Positions 35,142 to 44,719 are shown, numbered from the stretch's first letter. The stretch is 64,000 nt of DNA from Mycetocola saprophilus (GCF_000718085.1 NZ_JOEC01000003.1:186001-250000), one strand, 5' to 3'. The notes: a model not told the origin generated them from the letters alone. Translations and numbers: made by a program.

Positions 35142-35594
35142 CTATTCCGCGGCCGGAGCCCCGAGGATATCGCGCACACGCTCCGCGGTCGGGGCATCGG
35201 CCAGGGCCGGGATCGACCCGGCATCGTTGAAGACGTTGGCCAGCTCGGCCACCGTGGTGACGTGCTCCTCGGTTCCGGTGACGGCCAGGCCGATGACCAC
35301 GTTGACCGGGTCGTTATGCGGGTGTCCAAACACCACGGGCTCGGCCAGGGTGACCACGGCGATGCCCGAGTTCAGCACGTCGGGGCCCGGGCGGGCGTGC
35401 GCGAGGGCCAGGCCCGGCGCGATCACCACGTAGGCACCAAATTCCTCGATGACCTCGATCATCCGGTCGGAGTAGCTCTCGGCGGTGAAGCCGCCACGCT
35501 CAAGAGCGTTGCCGGCAAGCCGCACCGCGTCACGCCAGTCACCCGCACTGGCGTGCAGGTTGATTGCGTCGTCGGGAAGCGGGGGTAGCGGCAT
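35142..35594 (-). CDS. PTS EIIA component, mannitol/ascorbate (UlaC-like) type
   Basis: A 150-residue EIIA of the fructose-mannitol superfamily; the phospho-His lies in GLALAHARPGPD (GIALPHARP consensus). GAGGA lies 4 nt before the ATG. Paired with the EIIB above in an apparent IIA-IIB operon without IIC. HPr and EI are supplied by the ptsH-ptsI genes at 13.8-15.8 kb. Confidence 0.88.
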   Translation of the reverse strand: MPLPPLPDDAINLHASAGDWRDAVRLAGNALERGGFTAESYSDRMIEVIEEFGAYVVIAPGLALAHARPGPDVLNSGIAVVTLAEPVVFGHPHNDPVNVVIGLAVTGTEEHVTTVAELANVFNDAGSIPALADAPTAERVRDILGAPAAE

Positions 35595-35676
35595 GAGATC
35601 CTCACTGAATCACGGGGGCGAAGGGTTCGTTCTTCCAGGCTACCGGTTCCCACCCCGAGAATCGGTAGAACGCTCG

Positions 35677-36801
35677 CTATGCGTCTGCCGCGGCGTCGAA
35701 ACCTGCACGAATGCGCTCGGTCAGGTACTCCCGGTCCTCGGTGGGCATAAACGCGGCGGCGGCCGCATTGAGCTGGAAGATTTCCAGGTCTTCGAGGTCG
35801 TATTCGAAGGCCGCCGAGAGCAGGGCCAGCTCGCGGGTCAGCGAGGTTCCGGTGACCGTGCGGTTGTCCACGTTGACCGTGACTCGGAAGCCCAGCTGGT
35901 AGAGCAGGTCGAAGGGGTGATCCTCGAGCTCGTCACCCCACGCGTCGATGGCTCCGGTCTGCAGGTTCGAGGAGGGGCTGAGCTCCAGCGCGATCTCGCG
36001 GTCATTGACCCAGTGCGCCAGCTCCCCCATCTCCACATAGACGTTGTCGCCCTCGGTACGACGCACCTCGATATCCTCGGCCAGGCGCACGCCGTGGCCT
36101 AGGCGCAGGGCGCGTCCATCAAACAGCGCGCCCTGGATCGAGTCGAGACCGGCGGCCTCCCCCGCGTGCACGGTGACCGGGAAGTAGTGCTGGGCCAGAT
36201 AGTCGAAGGCCAGGCGGTGCCGGGCGGGAGGGAAGCCGTCCTCGGCACCGGCGATGTCGAATCCGACCACGCCGTGATCGCGATGACGCACGGCCAGCTC
36301 GGCGATTTCCAGCGCGTTATCCGCATGACGCATCGCGGTGAGCAGCTGGCCCACCTCGATCTCGCCCCCGGCTCGGCGCACATCATCCACCCCGCGCTCG
36401 AGACCCTGCTGCACGGCCTCGACCGCGCGGTCGAGGGTCAGCCCGCCCCGCAGGTGCTGCTCGGGTGCCCAGCGAATCTCGGCGTAGATCACGCCGTCGT
36501 CGGCCAGGTCGTGGACAAACTCACGAGCAACCCGCGCCAGTGCATCCGCCGTCTGCAGGACGGCGATGGCCAGGTCAAAAGTCTTCAGGTAGGCGGGCAG
36601 ACTGCCGGCGCTGGCCTGGTCGATAAACCACTCGGCGAGTTCCTCGGCGGTGTTGGCGGGGGCCTCCAGGCCGGCCGCGGCGGCCAGGTCCAGGATGGTC
36701 TGCGGGCGCAGTCCACCGTCCAGGTGGTCGTGCAGCGACACCTTGGGCAGGGCCCGCAGGTTGATGCCGCCGGGCAGAGTGTAGTTATCCGAGGTACTCA
36801 C
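35677..36801 (-). CDS. add: Adenosine deaminase
   Basis: Deaminates adenosine to inosine, feeding the PNP made by deoD. A 374-residue metal-dependent amidohydrolase with the metal-binding HDH of SLHDHLDGGLRPQTIL, HAGEAAGLDSI holding the catalytic Glu, and ELSPSSNLQTGAI. The GTG at 36801 is the likely start: TAGACT ends 7 nt upstream, so the message is probably leaderless, and in-frame starts further up lack a ribosome-binding site. It lies a little upstream of sdh, as I recall for M. tuberculosis. Confidence 0.93.
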   Translation of the reverse strand: MSTSDNYTLPGGINLRALPKVSLHDHLDGGLRPQTILDLAAAAGLEAPANTAEELAEWFIDQASAGSLPAYLKTFDLAIAVLQTADALARVAREFVHDLADDGVIYAEIRWAPEQHLRGGLTLDRAVEAVQQGLERGVDDVRRAGGEIEVGQLLTAMRHADNALEIAELAVRHRDHGVVGFDIAGAEDGFPPARHRLAFDYLAQHYFPVTVHAGEAAGLDSIQGALFDGRALRLGHGVRLAEDIEVRRTEGDNVYVEMGELAHWVNDREIALELSPSSNLQTGAIDAWGDELEDHPFDLLYQLGFRVTVNVDNRTVTGTSLTRELALLSAAFEYDLEDLEIFQLNAAAAAFMPTEDREYLTERIRAGFDAAADA

Positions 36802-36808
36802 CCGGCAA

Positions 36809-36814
36809 AGTCTA
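36809..36814 (-). promoter_or_regulatory. -10 hexamer of add, leaderless type
   Basis: On the minus strand TAGACT lies 7 nt before the GTG; the same hexamer precedes rmlC. Confidence 0.45.
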
Positions 36815-36914
36815 CCCGCGACCCTCGCGAAACGACAGGGTAAATCCAATGCCGTTCATACACTCGTCATCAGGCGACCGATTTGTTGATATATCAGCGG
36901 TTTTAGATACCACA

Positions 36915-36949
36915 AAGCCCGCGAATTCAGACTGAGAATTCGCGGGCTT
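36915..36949 (-). terminator. Terminator of the mannose-1-P guanylyltransferase gene
   Basis: A perfect 14-bp stem (36915-36928 with 36936-36949), 9 nt past the stop; the minus-strand tail is only TTTGTGG. Confidence 0.6.
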
Positions 36950-36957
36950 CGAGGCGT

Positions 36958-38073
36958 CTAGAGCAGGTCGTTGCGACCGGAGATCTTCAGCGCATCCACC
37001 ACGGATTTCACCCGCTGGGCGTGCTCGCTGGTGGTGACCAGCAGGGCGTCCGGGGTGTCCACCACCACGATGTTCTTCACACCGATCAGGCTGATCACGC
37101 GGTCGGTCTCGGACACCACGATGCCGCTGGAGGCATCCGCCAGCACGCGTGCATTCTCGCCCAGGATGGCCAGGTCGCCGCCGGCACCGCCGGTGTTGAG
37201 CTTGGCGAGCGAGGCGAAGTCGCCCACATCGTCCCACTTAAAGGCACCGGGGATCACCGCGAGGCGACCGGCTGCCGCGGCGGGCTCGGCCACCGAGTAG
37301 TCGATCGCGATCTTCTTGAGCGTGGGCCAGATGCGGTCCACCGCGGGGCCGCGGGTTGCCGGGTCATCCCAGGCGGCGGCGAGTTCCACGATCGAGGCGC
37401 GCAGTTCGGGCTGGTTACGGCCCAGCTCCTCGAGCAGCACATCGGCGCGGGTGATGAACATCCCCGCGTTCCAGAGGTATCCGCCGTCGGCCAGGTAGCT
37501 CTGCGCGGTGGGCAGGTCGGGCTTCTCCACGAAGCACTCGACCGCGCGGGCACTCGCTGCACCGGTGATGTTCAGGTCATCGGCCACCTTGATGTACCCA
37601 AAGCCCACGGCGGGCTCGGTCGGGGTAATACCGATGGTCGCGATAAACCCGGCGTCCGCTGCCAGCACGGCCTCGTTCACGGCGGAGCGGAACAGGCGGT
37701 CACCGCTGATCACGTGATCTGCGGCGAATGAACCGATGATCGCGTCCGGCTCCCGGCGCACCAGGATCGCGGCGGCGAGGGCGATGGCCACGGTCGAATC
37801 CCGAGGATCGGCCTCCAGCACGATGTTCTGGTCCGCGAGCCCGGGCAGCTGCTCCTCCACGGCGGCGCGGTGCGCGCGTCCGGTCACGACCATGATGCGC
37901 TGGTCACCGGCGATCGGTGCCAGTCGGTCCCAGGTCGCCCGCAGCAGGGTCGAACCGGAGCCGGTGAGGTCGTGCAGGAACTTCGGTGCATCCGCGCGGG
38001 ACAGCGGCCACAGTCGTGAGCCGACACCCCCGGCCGGAATCACGCTAAAAAAGCGGTCGAGTGCGGGTTTCAT
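36958..38073 (-). CDS. manC: Mannose-1-phosphate guanylyltransferase
   Basis: Makes GDP-mannose from GTP and mannose-1-phosphate for cell-envelope mannosides and glycans. The 371-residue protein has the nucleotidyltransferase signature PAGGVGSRLWPLSRADAPKF, FAADHVI and VEKPD with GGYLWNAGMF. It is shorter than fused ManC-ManA types, with no isomerase domain. GGAGAC lies just before the ATG at 38073. Terminates convergent to no + strand gene; upstream lies the divergent sdh operon. Confidence 0.93.
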   Translation of the reverse strand: MKPALDRFFSVIPAGGVGSRLWPLSRADAPKFLHDLTGSGSTLLRATWDRLAPIAGDQRIMVVTGRAHRAAVEEQLPGLADQNIVLEADPRDSTVAIALAAAILVRREPDAIIGSFAADHVISGDRLFRSAVNEAVLAADAGFIATIGITPTEPAVGFGYIKVADDLNITGAASARAVECFVEKPDLPTAQSYLADGGYLWNAGMFITRADVLLEELGRNQPELRASIVELAAAWDDPATRGPAVDRIWPTLKKIAIDYSVAEPAAAAGRLAVIPGAFKWDDVGDFASLAKLNTGGAGGDLAILGENARVLADASSGIVVSETDRVISLIGVKNIVVVDTPDALLVTTSEHAQRVKSVVDALKISGRNDLL

Positions 38074-38354
38074 GTCTCCAGGGTAGTCGGCGCAACCTGG
38101 GAGGAGCGGGCGACTCGGCGGGCAACGCCTCAATCACCGGCGCCTCCCGGCGGGTGTCGCGTCACCCAGACAGCAAATTTGCCGGGAGTTCCCGGTGAAC
38201 AGCTGGTTTCGGACAGCGAATATCTCCGACCACTAAGGGTCGCCTAAGCGGTAACCGACTCATTGTCGACATAGGATGGGCGTAGCGCCTAAAAGACGCA
38301 CGACGGCTCGTGTGGCTGTCGACCGAGGCTTCGACGATTATGGGAGGGCTGTTC

Positions 38355-38774
38355 GTGTCAGTGCAGACTGCAGGGACTCCACCGAAGGCATCAAAAAAGA
38401 AACCGCGTCCCGCGGGTACGCTGTACCGCGGTCACGAGGGCATGTGGTCATGGGTTTTCCACCGCATAACCGGCGTCGCGATCTTCTTCTTCCTGCTGGT
38501 TCACGTGCTGGATACCGCGCTGGTGCGTGTATCCCCCGAGGCGTATGACGCCGTGATCGGCACCTACCAGACCCCGATCATGGGCATTGGCGAGGTCGGC
38601 CTGGTGGCCGCGATCGTCTTCCACGCCTTCAACGGTCTGCGGATCATCCTGGTGGACTTCTGGTCCAAGGGCACCCGCTACCAGAAGCTCATGTTCTGGA
38701 TCGTGATCGCCCTCTGGGTGCTCACCATGCTCGCCTTTGTGCCGCGGCACCTGACCAACGTGTTCAGCCACTAG
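38355..38774 (+). CDS. sdhC: Succinate dehydrogenase cytochrome b556 subunit
   Basis: A 139-residue integral membrane subunit that anchors the complex and carries heme b ligands. It contains the family motif GTLYRGHEGMWSWVFHRITG, where S and R face the quinone site and H in the FHRITG stretch is a typical heme-region residue, then three helices. GTG 38355 follows GGGAGGG by 5 nt. A -10-like TAGGAT at 38272-38277 implies a leader of about 70 nt. The 281-nt gap from manC holds no other gene. Confidence 0.92.
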   Translation: MSVQTAGTPPKASKKKPRPAGTLYRGHEGMWSWVFHRITGVAIFFFLLVHVLDTALVRVSPEAYDAVIGTYQTPIMGIGEVGLVAAIVFHAFNGLRIILVDFWSKGTRYQKLMFWIVIALWVLTMLAFVPRHLTNVFSH

Positions 38775-38784
38775 GAGGCCCGCC

Positions 38785-39231
38785 ATGACTACTACCGAAA
38801 TCGCGGCTCCCCGCTCCCCCCGCACCCGTGGAAACGGCACCAACTGGGAAAAGTGGGGCTGGCTGTACATGCGTGTCTCCGGCGTTGTGCTGGTGGTACT
38901 GATCTTTGGTCACCTGTTTGTGAACCTGTGGCAGGGCACCGGCGTCTCCGCCATTAACTTCGCCTTCGTGGCCGGCAAGTGGGCCGACCCGTTCTGGCAG
39001 TGGTGGGACGTCATCATGCTGTGGCTCGCGCTGATCCACGGCGGCAACGGCATGCGCACCATCGTCAACGACTACGCCCGTGGCCGCACCACCCGCGGCA
39101 TCCTGAAGATCGCCATCCTGGCGGCCGTCGCGATCCTGATCATCCTCGGCACGCTCGTGGTCTTCACGTTCGACCCCTGCATCGGAAACCCCTCCTCCGA
39201 TGCCCTGATTCAGCTCTGCGCCGCGCACTAG
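38785..39231 (+). CDS. sdhD: Succinate dehydrogenase membrane anchor subunit
   Basis: A 148-residue subunit with three membrane helices; [15 protein letters not shown] contains the conserved H, and [16 protein letters not shown] the second. AGGAGG lies 7 nt before the ATG, 10 nt after the sdhC stop, so the genes are one operon. Confidence 0.92.
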   Translation: MTTTEIAAPRSPRTRGNGTNWEKWGWLYMRVSGVVLVVLIFGHLFVNLWQGTGVSAINFAFVAGKWADPFWQWWDVIMLWLALIHGGNGMRTIVNDYARGRTTRGILKIAILAAVAILIILGTLVVFTFDPCIGNPSSDALIQLCAAH

Positions 39232-39271
39232 CGACCGCGGACACCCAACGATCAACACATTGGAAAATTCT

Positions 39272-41074
39272 GTGACGAACAGCACCCAGGGATCCACCAT
39301 CGTAGGCGGCGTCCACTACCACCAGTTCGACATCGTGATCATCGGTGCCGGCGGTGCCGGAATGCGCGCGGCCATCGAGGCCGGACCGAATGCCAAGACC
39401 GCCGTCATCTCCAAGCTCTACCCGACCCGCTCGCACACCGGTGCGGCCCAGGGTGGCATGGCCGCCGCCCTTGCCAACGTCGAGGAAGACTCGTGGGAGT
39501 GGCACACCTTCGACACGATCAAGGGTGGCGACTACCTGGTCGACCAGGACGCCGCCGAGATCCTGGCCAAGGAGGCCATCGACGCGGTCATCGACCTGGA
39601 GAACATGGGTCTGCCCTTCAACCGCACCCCCGAGGGCAAGATCGACCAGCGCCGCTTCGGCGGTCACACCCGCGACCACGGTAAGGCTCCGGTTCGCCGG
39701 GCCTGCTACGCGGCCGACCGCACCGGCCACATGATCCTGCAGACGCTGTACCAAAACTGCGTCAAGCACGGCATCAACTTCTTCAACGAGTTCTACGTCC
39801 TCGACCTCATCATGACCGAGGTGGACGGCGTCAAGCAGCCCTCGGGCGTGGTCGCCTATGACCTCTCCACCGGCGAGCTGCACGTCTTCCAGGCCAAGGC
39901 GATGATCTTCGCCACCGGTGGCTTCGGCAAGATCTACAAGACCACCTCCAACGCCCACACCCTGACCGGTGATGGCGTCGGCATCGTCTGGCGCAAGGGC
40001 CTGCCGCTCGAGGACATGGAGTTCTTCCAGTTCCACCCGACCGGTCTGGCCGGCCTCGGCATCCTCCTCACCGAGGGTGCCCGCGGTGAGGGTGCGATCC
40101 TGCGCAACGCCTCGGGTGAGCGCTTCATGGAGCGCTACGCCCCCACCATCAAGGACCTCGCCCCGCGTGACATCGTCGCCCGCTGCATGGTCCAGGAGGT
40201 GGCCGAGGGCCGCGGTGCCGGACCGCACAAGGACTACGTGTACCTCGACTGCACCCACCTGGGTGCCGAGGTCCTGGAAACCAAGCTGCCCGACATCACC
40301 GAGTTCGCCCGCACCTACCTGGGTGTCGACCCGGTGGTTGAACCCGTCCCGGTGATGCCGACCGCCCACTACGCCATGGGTGGTATTCCCACCAACGTCA
40401 ACGCCGAGGTTCTGCGCGATAACACCACCGTGGTTCCGGGTCTGTACGCCGCCGGCGAGTGCGCCTGCGTGTCCGTGCACGGCTCCAACCGTCTGGGCAC
40501 CAACTCGCTGCTCGACATCAACGTGTTCGGGAAGCGCGCCGGAAACAACGCCGTCGAGTACGTCAAGACCGCCGAGTTCGTGCCACTGCCCGAGGACCCC
40601 GCCAAGGAGGTGCGCGAGCTGCTCGAGCAGGTCCGCACCGGAACCGGCACCGAGCGCGTGGCCGTGCTGCGTAAGGAGCTGCAGGACCACATGGACCGCG
40701 GCGCCCAGGTGTTCCGCACCGATGAGTCCCTCGCCGAGGTCACCGAGACCATCCACCAGCTGCGCGAGCGCTATAAGAACATCAGCGTCCAGGACAAGGG
40801 CAAGCGGTTCAACACCGACCTGCTCGAGGCCATCGAGCTGGGCTTCCTGCTCGACCTCGCCGAGGTGGTTGTCTTCTCCGCCCGGAACCGCAAGGAGAGC
40901 CGCGGCGGTCACATGCGCGATGACTTCCCCAAGCGCGACGACGAAAACTACATGCAGCACACCATGGCGTACCTGAGCGGCGATCCGCACTCCGCCGACG
41001 CCGGTGACCACATCACGCTGGACTGGAAGCCCGTGGTCATTACCCGTTACCAGCCGATGGAAAGGAAGTACTAA
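39272..41074 (+). CDS. sdhA: Succinate dehydrogenase flavoprotein subunit
   Basis: Oxidises succinate to fumarate. It has the FAD-binding [14 protein letters not shown], the covalent-flavin His in [15 protein letters not shown], and the substrate motifs HPTGL, DIVARCM and [14 protein letters not shown]. Length about 600 residues is usual. I prefer the GTG at 39272 with GGAAA 5 nt upstream; a TTG at 39260 is also in frame. It is the third gene of sdhCDAB. Confidence 0.95.
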   Translation: MTNSTQGSTIVGGVHYHQFDIVIIGAGGAGMRAAIEAGPNAKTAVISKLYPTRSHTGAAQGGMAAALANVEEDSWEWHTFDTIKGGDYLVDQDAAEILAKEAIDAVIDLENMGLPFNRTPEGKIDQRRFGGHTRDHGKAPVRRACYAADRTGHMILQTLYQNCVKHGINFFNEFYVLDLIMTEVDGVKQPSGVVAYDLSTGELHVFQAKAMIFATGGFGKIYKTTSNAHTLTGDGVGIVWRKGLPLEDMEFFQFHPTGLAGLGILLTEGARGEGAILRNASGERFMERYAPTIKDLAPRDIVARCMVQEVAEGRGAGPHKDYVYLDCTHLGAEVLETKLPDITEFARTYLGVDPVVEPVPVMPTAHYAMGGIPTNVNAEVLRDNTTVVPGLYAAGECACVSVHGSNRLGTNSLLDINVFGKRAGNNAVEYVKTAEFVPLPEDPAKEVRELLEQVRTGTGTERVAVLRKELQDHMDRGAQVFRTDESLAEVTETIHQLRERYKNISVQDKGKRFNTDLLEAIELGFLLDLAEVVVFSARNRKESRGGHMRDDFPKRDDENYMQHTMAYLSGDPHSADAGDHITLDWKPVVITRYQPMERKY

Positions 41075-41076
41075 TC

Positions 41077-41838
41077 GTGGCTACCGCTACCGCCGAGAAG
41101 CCGCCGGCAGCCGCCGATGCGGTCCCGTCCTTCACCGTCACCCTAATCATCCGCCGGTTCGACCCGGAGGTTGACGAGGAGCCGCGCTGGCAGGACTACG
41201 ATGTGGAGCTCTACGGTACCGACCGTGTGCTCGACGCGCTGCACAAGATCAAGTGGGAGCAGGACGGGTCGCTGACCTTCCGCCGTTCCTGCGCGCACGG
41301 CATCTGCGGCTCGGATGCGATGCGCATCAACGGCCGCAACCGCCTGGCCTGCAAGACCCTGATCAAGGACCTCGACATCTCGAAGCCCATCTACGTGGAG
41401 GCCATCAAGGGTCTGCCGCTGGAGAAGGACCTCGTGGTCGATATGGAGCCCTTCTTCGAGTCCTTCCGTGAGGTGCAGCCCTTCCTGCAGGCCAACAGCA
41501 CCCCCGGCACCGGCAAGGAGCGCGTACAGTCGGTGGCCGACCGCGCCCGCTTTGACGACACCACCAAGTGCATCCTGTGCGCCGCGTGCACGTCGTCCTG
41601 CCCGGTGTTCTGGACCGACGGCCAGTACTTCGGCCCGGCGGCGATCGTGAACGCCCACCGCTTCATCTTCGACTCCCGCGACGACCAGGCCAAGGTCCGC
41701 CTCGACATCCTCAACGACAAGGAGGGCGTGTGGCGCTGCCGCACCACCTTCAACTGCTCCGAGGCCTGCCCCCGTGGCATCCAGGTGACCCAGGCCATCG
41801 CCGAGGTCAAGTCGGCGATCATGCGCGGCAAGCCGTAA
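41077..41838 (+). CDS. sdhB: Succinate dehydrogenase iron-sulfur subunit
   Basis: A 253-residue subunit that moves electrons from the flavin to quinone through three iron-sulfur clusters. The [2Fe-2S] Cys lie in FRRSCAHGICGSDAM and RLACKTL; the second set in CILCAACTSSCP and CSEACPRGI binds the [4Fe-4S] and [3Fe-4S] centres. GTG start 2 nt after sdhA. Confidence 0.95.
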   Translation: MATATAEKPPAAADAVPSFTVTLIIRRFDPEVDEEPRWQDYDVELYGTDRVLDALHKIKWEQDGSLTFRRSCAHGICGSDAMRINGRNRLACKTLIKDLDISKPIYVEAIKGLPLEKDLVVDMEPFFESFREVQPFLQANSTPGTGKERVQSVADRARFDDTTKCILCAACTSSCPVFWTDGQYFGPAAIVNAHRFIFDSRDDQAKVRLDILNDKEGVWRCRTTFNCSEACPRGIQVTQAIAEVKSAIMRGKP

Positions 41839-41852
41839 GAACCACTCCGATG

Positions 41853-41888
41853 CGACGGGCCTCGATCCTCCGGGATCGAGGCCCGTCG
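41853..41888 (+). terminator. Terminator of sdhCDAB
   Basis: A perfect 16-bp stem (41853-41868 with 41873-41888) and 4-nt loop; no long T-run. Confidence 0.65.
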
Positions 41889-41956
41889 TGGTGTGGCGGG
41901 TGCGGGCGCTCCGCGGGCCCAAATTCTCGCTAGGCTGTGGGAGACGAAAGGGAGTC

Positions 41957-42412
41957 ATGACCGCCGCCTCCGCGCACCGAAAAAAGCTTGTCCCCCGCGT
42001 GATTGTGCTCGCGCTGCTGCTATGGGTCATTCTCTGCGTCGCGCTCCCCGGCCCGGTCCCGATCCAGTTCGGCAATGCCGACGCCCCGGCCGCGGGCGGC
42101 GTCTCCAGCTGGTTTGTCGCCATCGCGATGGCCCTGATCATGTTGGTCACGGTCTGGGCCTTCCGCAGCGGACACGCGACCCGAACCCCGGATCAGCGAC
42201 GCGGCGACCTGGCCGCCCTGCTGATCGCCCAGAGCCTGTTTGGGTATTCGCTGGTTGCCGCGGGGTCGATCCCCGCCGCCGACCTCCCGGTGTCCTGGCT
42301 GCCGCTGGCCGTGGCCATCGTAGCGGCCACCGCCGGATACTTCATCACCCACCGCATCGTTGATCACAATCCGGAGGTTGCCCCTTTCGAGTCGACCGAT
42401 TCGGGTTCATAA
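41957..42412 (+). CDS. Small membrane protein (four helices)
   Basis: A 151-residue protein of unknown function. Hydrophobic helices lie near VIVLALLLWVILCVALP, WFVAIAMALIMLVTVWAF, AALLIAQSLFGYSLVAAGSI and WLPLAVAIVAATAGYFITH. AAGGGAG precedes the ATG at 41957 and a -10-like TAGGCT lies about 24 nt upstream. It is 118 nt after sdhB, but the sdh hairpin separates them. Confidence 0.75.
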   Translation: MTAASAHRKKLVPRVIVLALLLWVILCVALPGPVPIQFGNADAPAAGGVSSWFVAIAMALIMLVTVWAFRSGHATRTPDQRRGDLAALLIAQSLFGYSLVAAGSIPAADLPVSWLPLAVAIVAATAGYFITHRIVDHNPEVAPFESTDSGS

Positions 42413-42452
42413 TCGAATCAGCGCATAACGCGCATGATCGAGAGGACCAACG

Positions 42453-42863
42453 ATGACCGTCTCCCTGAATCCGTACATCAACTTTCGTGGCGAGGGCCGC
42501 GCGGCGCTCGAGTTCTACCATGGGATCCTCGGCGGTGAGCTGACCATCTCGACCTTCGGGGAGGCCGGCATGCCGGTGGACCCCGCGGATGCCGACCTGA
42601 TCATGCACGGCATGATCGTCTCCCCCTCGGGGCTGACCCTGATGGTCTCCGACACCCCGAGCTATATGGAGCTCACCGTGGGTGACAATGTCTCGGTTTC
42701 GCTCTCGGGACCGGATGAGGCCGAGCTGCGCGGCTACTGGGAGGGTCTGCTCCCCGGTGCCACCGTGCAGGCTCCGCTGGAAACCGCGCCGTGGGGCGAC
42801 ACCTTCGGGATGCTGGTGGACTCGTTTGGAATCGGCTGGCTGGTCAACATCACCGCCAACTAG
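42453..42863 (+). CDS. VOC/PhnB-like glyoxalase-fold protein
   Basis: A 136-residue protein with the PhnB-type beta-alpha-beta-beta-beta fold: it opens LNPYINFRGEGRAALEFY, with DTFGMLVDSFGIGWLVNIT at the end. Members bind small molecules or metal, but substrate is unknown and no catalytic metal set can be assigned. GAGGACC precedes the ATG. Confidence 0.88.
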   Translation: MTVSLNPYINFRGEGRAALEFYHGILGGELTISTFGEAGMPVDPADADLIMHGMIVSPSGLTLMVSDTPSYMELTVGDNVSVSLSGPDEAELRGYWEGLLPGATVQAPLETAPWGDTFGMLVDSFGIGWLVNITAN

Positions 42864-42874
42864 CGCACAAAAAA

Positions 42875-42907
42875 GCGGCCCATCCTCGGTGAGGGTGGGC
42901 CGCCTTT
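42875..42907. terminator. Bidirectional terminator
   Basis: A 13-bp stem with one G-U pair (42875-42887 with 42891-42903), flanked by AAAA and TTTT, between convergent genes. Confidence 0.7.
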
Positions 42908-42918
42908 TGTTGCTCGAA

Positions 42919-43740
42919 CTACTTGATCGGAACCAGCACGCCCTGGTGTCCCTGACCGGCGATCACGGCGAGCTTACCCGCGTCATCGTTGGGCACGATC
43001 AGCGCGATGTTTCCGGTCACCGACTGGCCCGGGGTCAGCGTCTCATCCAGGGTGAAGCGCGGCTCGGGGGCGTATCCGAAGGTGTCCTCCAGCGGGTAGA
43101 GCTCATCGGCGGAGGTAACGTACTGCACCGGGGCTTCGAGGAGGTTGCCCTCGCCGGTGCCGGTGTAGGTCACCGTGTAGTTCACCACGGCGTAGCTGTG
43201 GCCGTCGATCGGCTCGGCGTTGTCGGCGTCCGCCGCCAGCACCTCGGCGGTCTGGTTCGGGGTGAAGGAGTTGATCACGACGGTGTAGCCGTCGCCCACG
43301 ATCGGGGTACCGATCGCTCCAACCTCATCCGCGCTCTCGTCCACCTCGGTGGGCTCCGCGGAGGGCAGCAGCGAGGAGTTCGCCAGCGGACCCTCGCCCT
43401 TCTGACCCTGCTCGATCAGGGTAGCGGTGAAGATCAGGCCAATCACCAGGAGGACAGCGCCGATGATGACGCCGACGGCTCCCAGGATCAGACCGGTCAG
43501 CGCAAAGGCCTTGGGCTGACGCTTGACCAGCGCAATGATGCCGAAGACCACGGCGATAATACCGAGCAGGATGCTCAGCGGCGGCAGGAACACGAAGACG
43601 ACGGCAACGATTCCCAGCACCAGGGCGGTGATTGCCAGACCACGGCTGGAGGCGGGAACGGATGCGGGCTCAAATGGTGCCTGCGGCTGCGGGGCAACCG
43701 GAAGCTGCTCAGGCTGTCCAGGATATTCAGAGTTAGTCAT
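42919..43740 (-). CDS. DUF4190/DUF4352-like membrane lipoprotein-type protein, copy 1
   Basis: A 273-residue protein: Pro/Gln-rich cytoplasmic N-terminus, a DUF4190-like pair of helices (LAITALVLGIVAVVFVFLPPLSILLGIIAVVFGIIALVKRQPKAF by position 35-80, then a third helix at about 85-110), and an extracellular beta-sandwich with VVNYTVTYTGTG and NSFTPN, like DUF4352 domains. No catalytic motif. About one third of positions look identical to the protein at 43894-44697 (visual estimate). A GTGAG...CTCAC repeat (43759-43775) lies upstream. Confidence 0.72.
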   Translation of the reverse strand: MTNSEYPGQPEQLPVAPQPQAPFEPASVPASSRGLAITALVLGIVAVVFVFLPPLSILLGIIAVVFGIIALVKRQPKAFALTGLILGAVGVIIGAVLLVIGLIFTATLIEQGQKGEGPLANSSLLPSAEPTEVDESADEVGAIGTPIVGDGYTVVINSFTPNQTAEVLAADADNAEPIDGHSYAVVNYTVTYTGTGEGNLLEAPVQYVTSADELYPLEDTFGYAPEPRFTLDETLTPGQSVTGNIALIVPNDDAGKLAVIAGQGHQGVLVPIK

Positions 43741-43848
43741 GATATGGCCAACAATAGCGTGAGTTATTTTCTCACTCCGAATCCAGCCCCACCCCCCTTT
43801 CGGGGTTGATGGGGGTTACCGTGCGAGCGGGGCCACCCACCCCACGCA

Positions 43849-43876
43849 AAAGGAGGGCCCCATCGGGACCCTCCTT
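43849..43876 (-). terminator. Terminator of DUF4190-like copy 2
   Basis: Imperfect stem, left arm ending 43860 and right arm 43865-43876; the minus-strand tail is TTTTG. Confidence 0.6.
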
Positions 43877-43893
43877 CGCTCGGCAGCGCCGTA

Positions 43894-44697
43894 TTACTTG
43901 ATGGCAACAAATACCGGGTCGGTCAGCAGTCCGGCACGAACCCGAAGGACTCCCTCATCGCCATCCGGGAAGGCGAGTGCGGTGTTCCCGGTGGCACTGG
44001 CTCCGGCAAACAGCTCCTCAAAACCGATGGCGGGCTCGGGTGCCACGACAAGCTGGCTGGTGGCATCCACGACGTTTCCGGCGGAGGTCACGTAGTCAAT
44101 GGATACGAGCCCCGCGTTACCCGAGTCGGCCCCGGTGTAGGTCACGGTGTAGTTGATGACCGCGTAGCTGCTGCCGGCCGCGGGGGCCTCGTTGAAGGGG
44201 TTTGCCGCGAGAACAGCGTCATTCTGGCCCAGGGTCACCGAGTTGATGACGACGGTGTATTCCTTACCTTCGATGGTGGTGCCCAGCGCGATCGGGTTTT
44301 CCCGGGTACCCAGGGTGTCATCGCCGGCCTCTTCGCCTTCGGTCTGGACGTTGACTCCGGTCTCCTTCTGGACGGAATCGATCGCGGCACCCACAACCAC
44401 ACCGGCCAGGATGGTCACGATCAGCGAGGTGATCAGTCCGACGGCACCCAGGATCAGACCGGTCAGCGCGAACGCCTTCGACTGACGCTTCACCAGCGCA
44501 ACGATTCCGAGGATGACGGCAACCGCACCCACGATGATGCCGGCGACCGGGAAGAACCCGATCAGAACGGCGACGATACCCACCACGAGTGCGGCCACCG
44601 CGAGCCCCTTAGCCGCGGTCGGAGCCACGGGAGGAACGGGCGCCGGCGCGATCGGCGGCTGAGGTGCAGAATTTACAGGAGATTCAAAGTTAGACAT
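43894..44697 (-). CDS. DUF4190/DUF4352-like membrane protein, copy 2
   Basis: A 267-residue paralogue of the protein at 42919-43740 with the same plan: Pro-rich N-terminus, three N-terminal helices (residues about 30-118, with the shared ILGIVALVKRQSKAFALT block), then an extracellular domain with VINSVTL and YAVINYTVTYTGADSG. A perfect palindrome overlaps its promoter (44707-44719). Function unknown; a surface or sensing role is only inferred. Confidence 0.72.
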   Translation of the reverse strand: MSNFESPVNSAPQPPIAPAPVPPVAPTAAKGLAVAALVVGIVAVLIGFFPVAGIIVGAVAVILGIVALVKRQSKAFALTGLILGAVGLITSLIVTILAGVVVGAAIDSVQKETGVNVQTEGEEAGDDTLGTRENPIALGTTIEGKEYTVVINSVTLGQNDAVLAANPFNEAPAAGSSYAVINYTVTYTGADSGNAGLVSIDYVTSAGNVVDATSQLVVAPEPAIGFEELFAGASATGNTALAFPDGDEGVLRVRAGLLTDPVFVAIK

Positions 44698-44706
44698 AAT
44701 TAAACA

Positions 44707-44719
44707 AACGTTATACGTT
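44707..44719. promoter_or_regulatory. Palindrome over the promoter of DUF4190-like copy 2
   Basis: AACGT-TAT-ACGTT is a perfect inverted repeat that overlaps a minus-strand -10-like TATAAC, 12 nt before the start. It suggests repression by an unidentified factor. Confidence 0.45.

Noticed and set aside
39164..41011. A 615-residue open frame antisense to sdhA
   Set aside because: Same antisense shadow effect; SdhA motifs on the + strand are unambiguous and no family pattern exists in the other frame.
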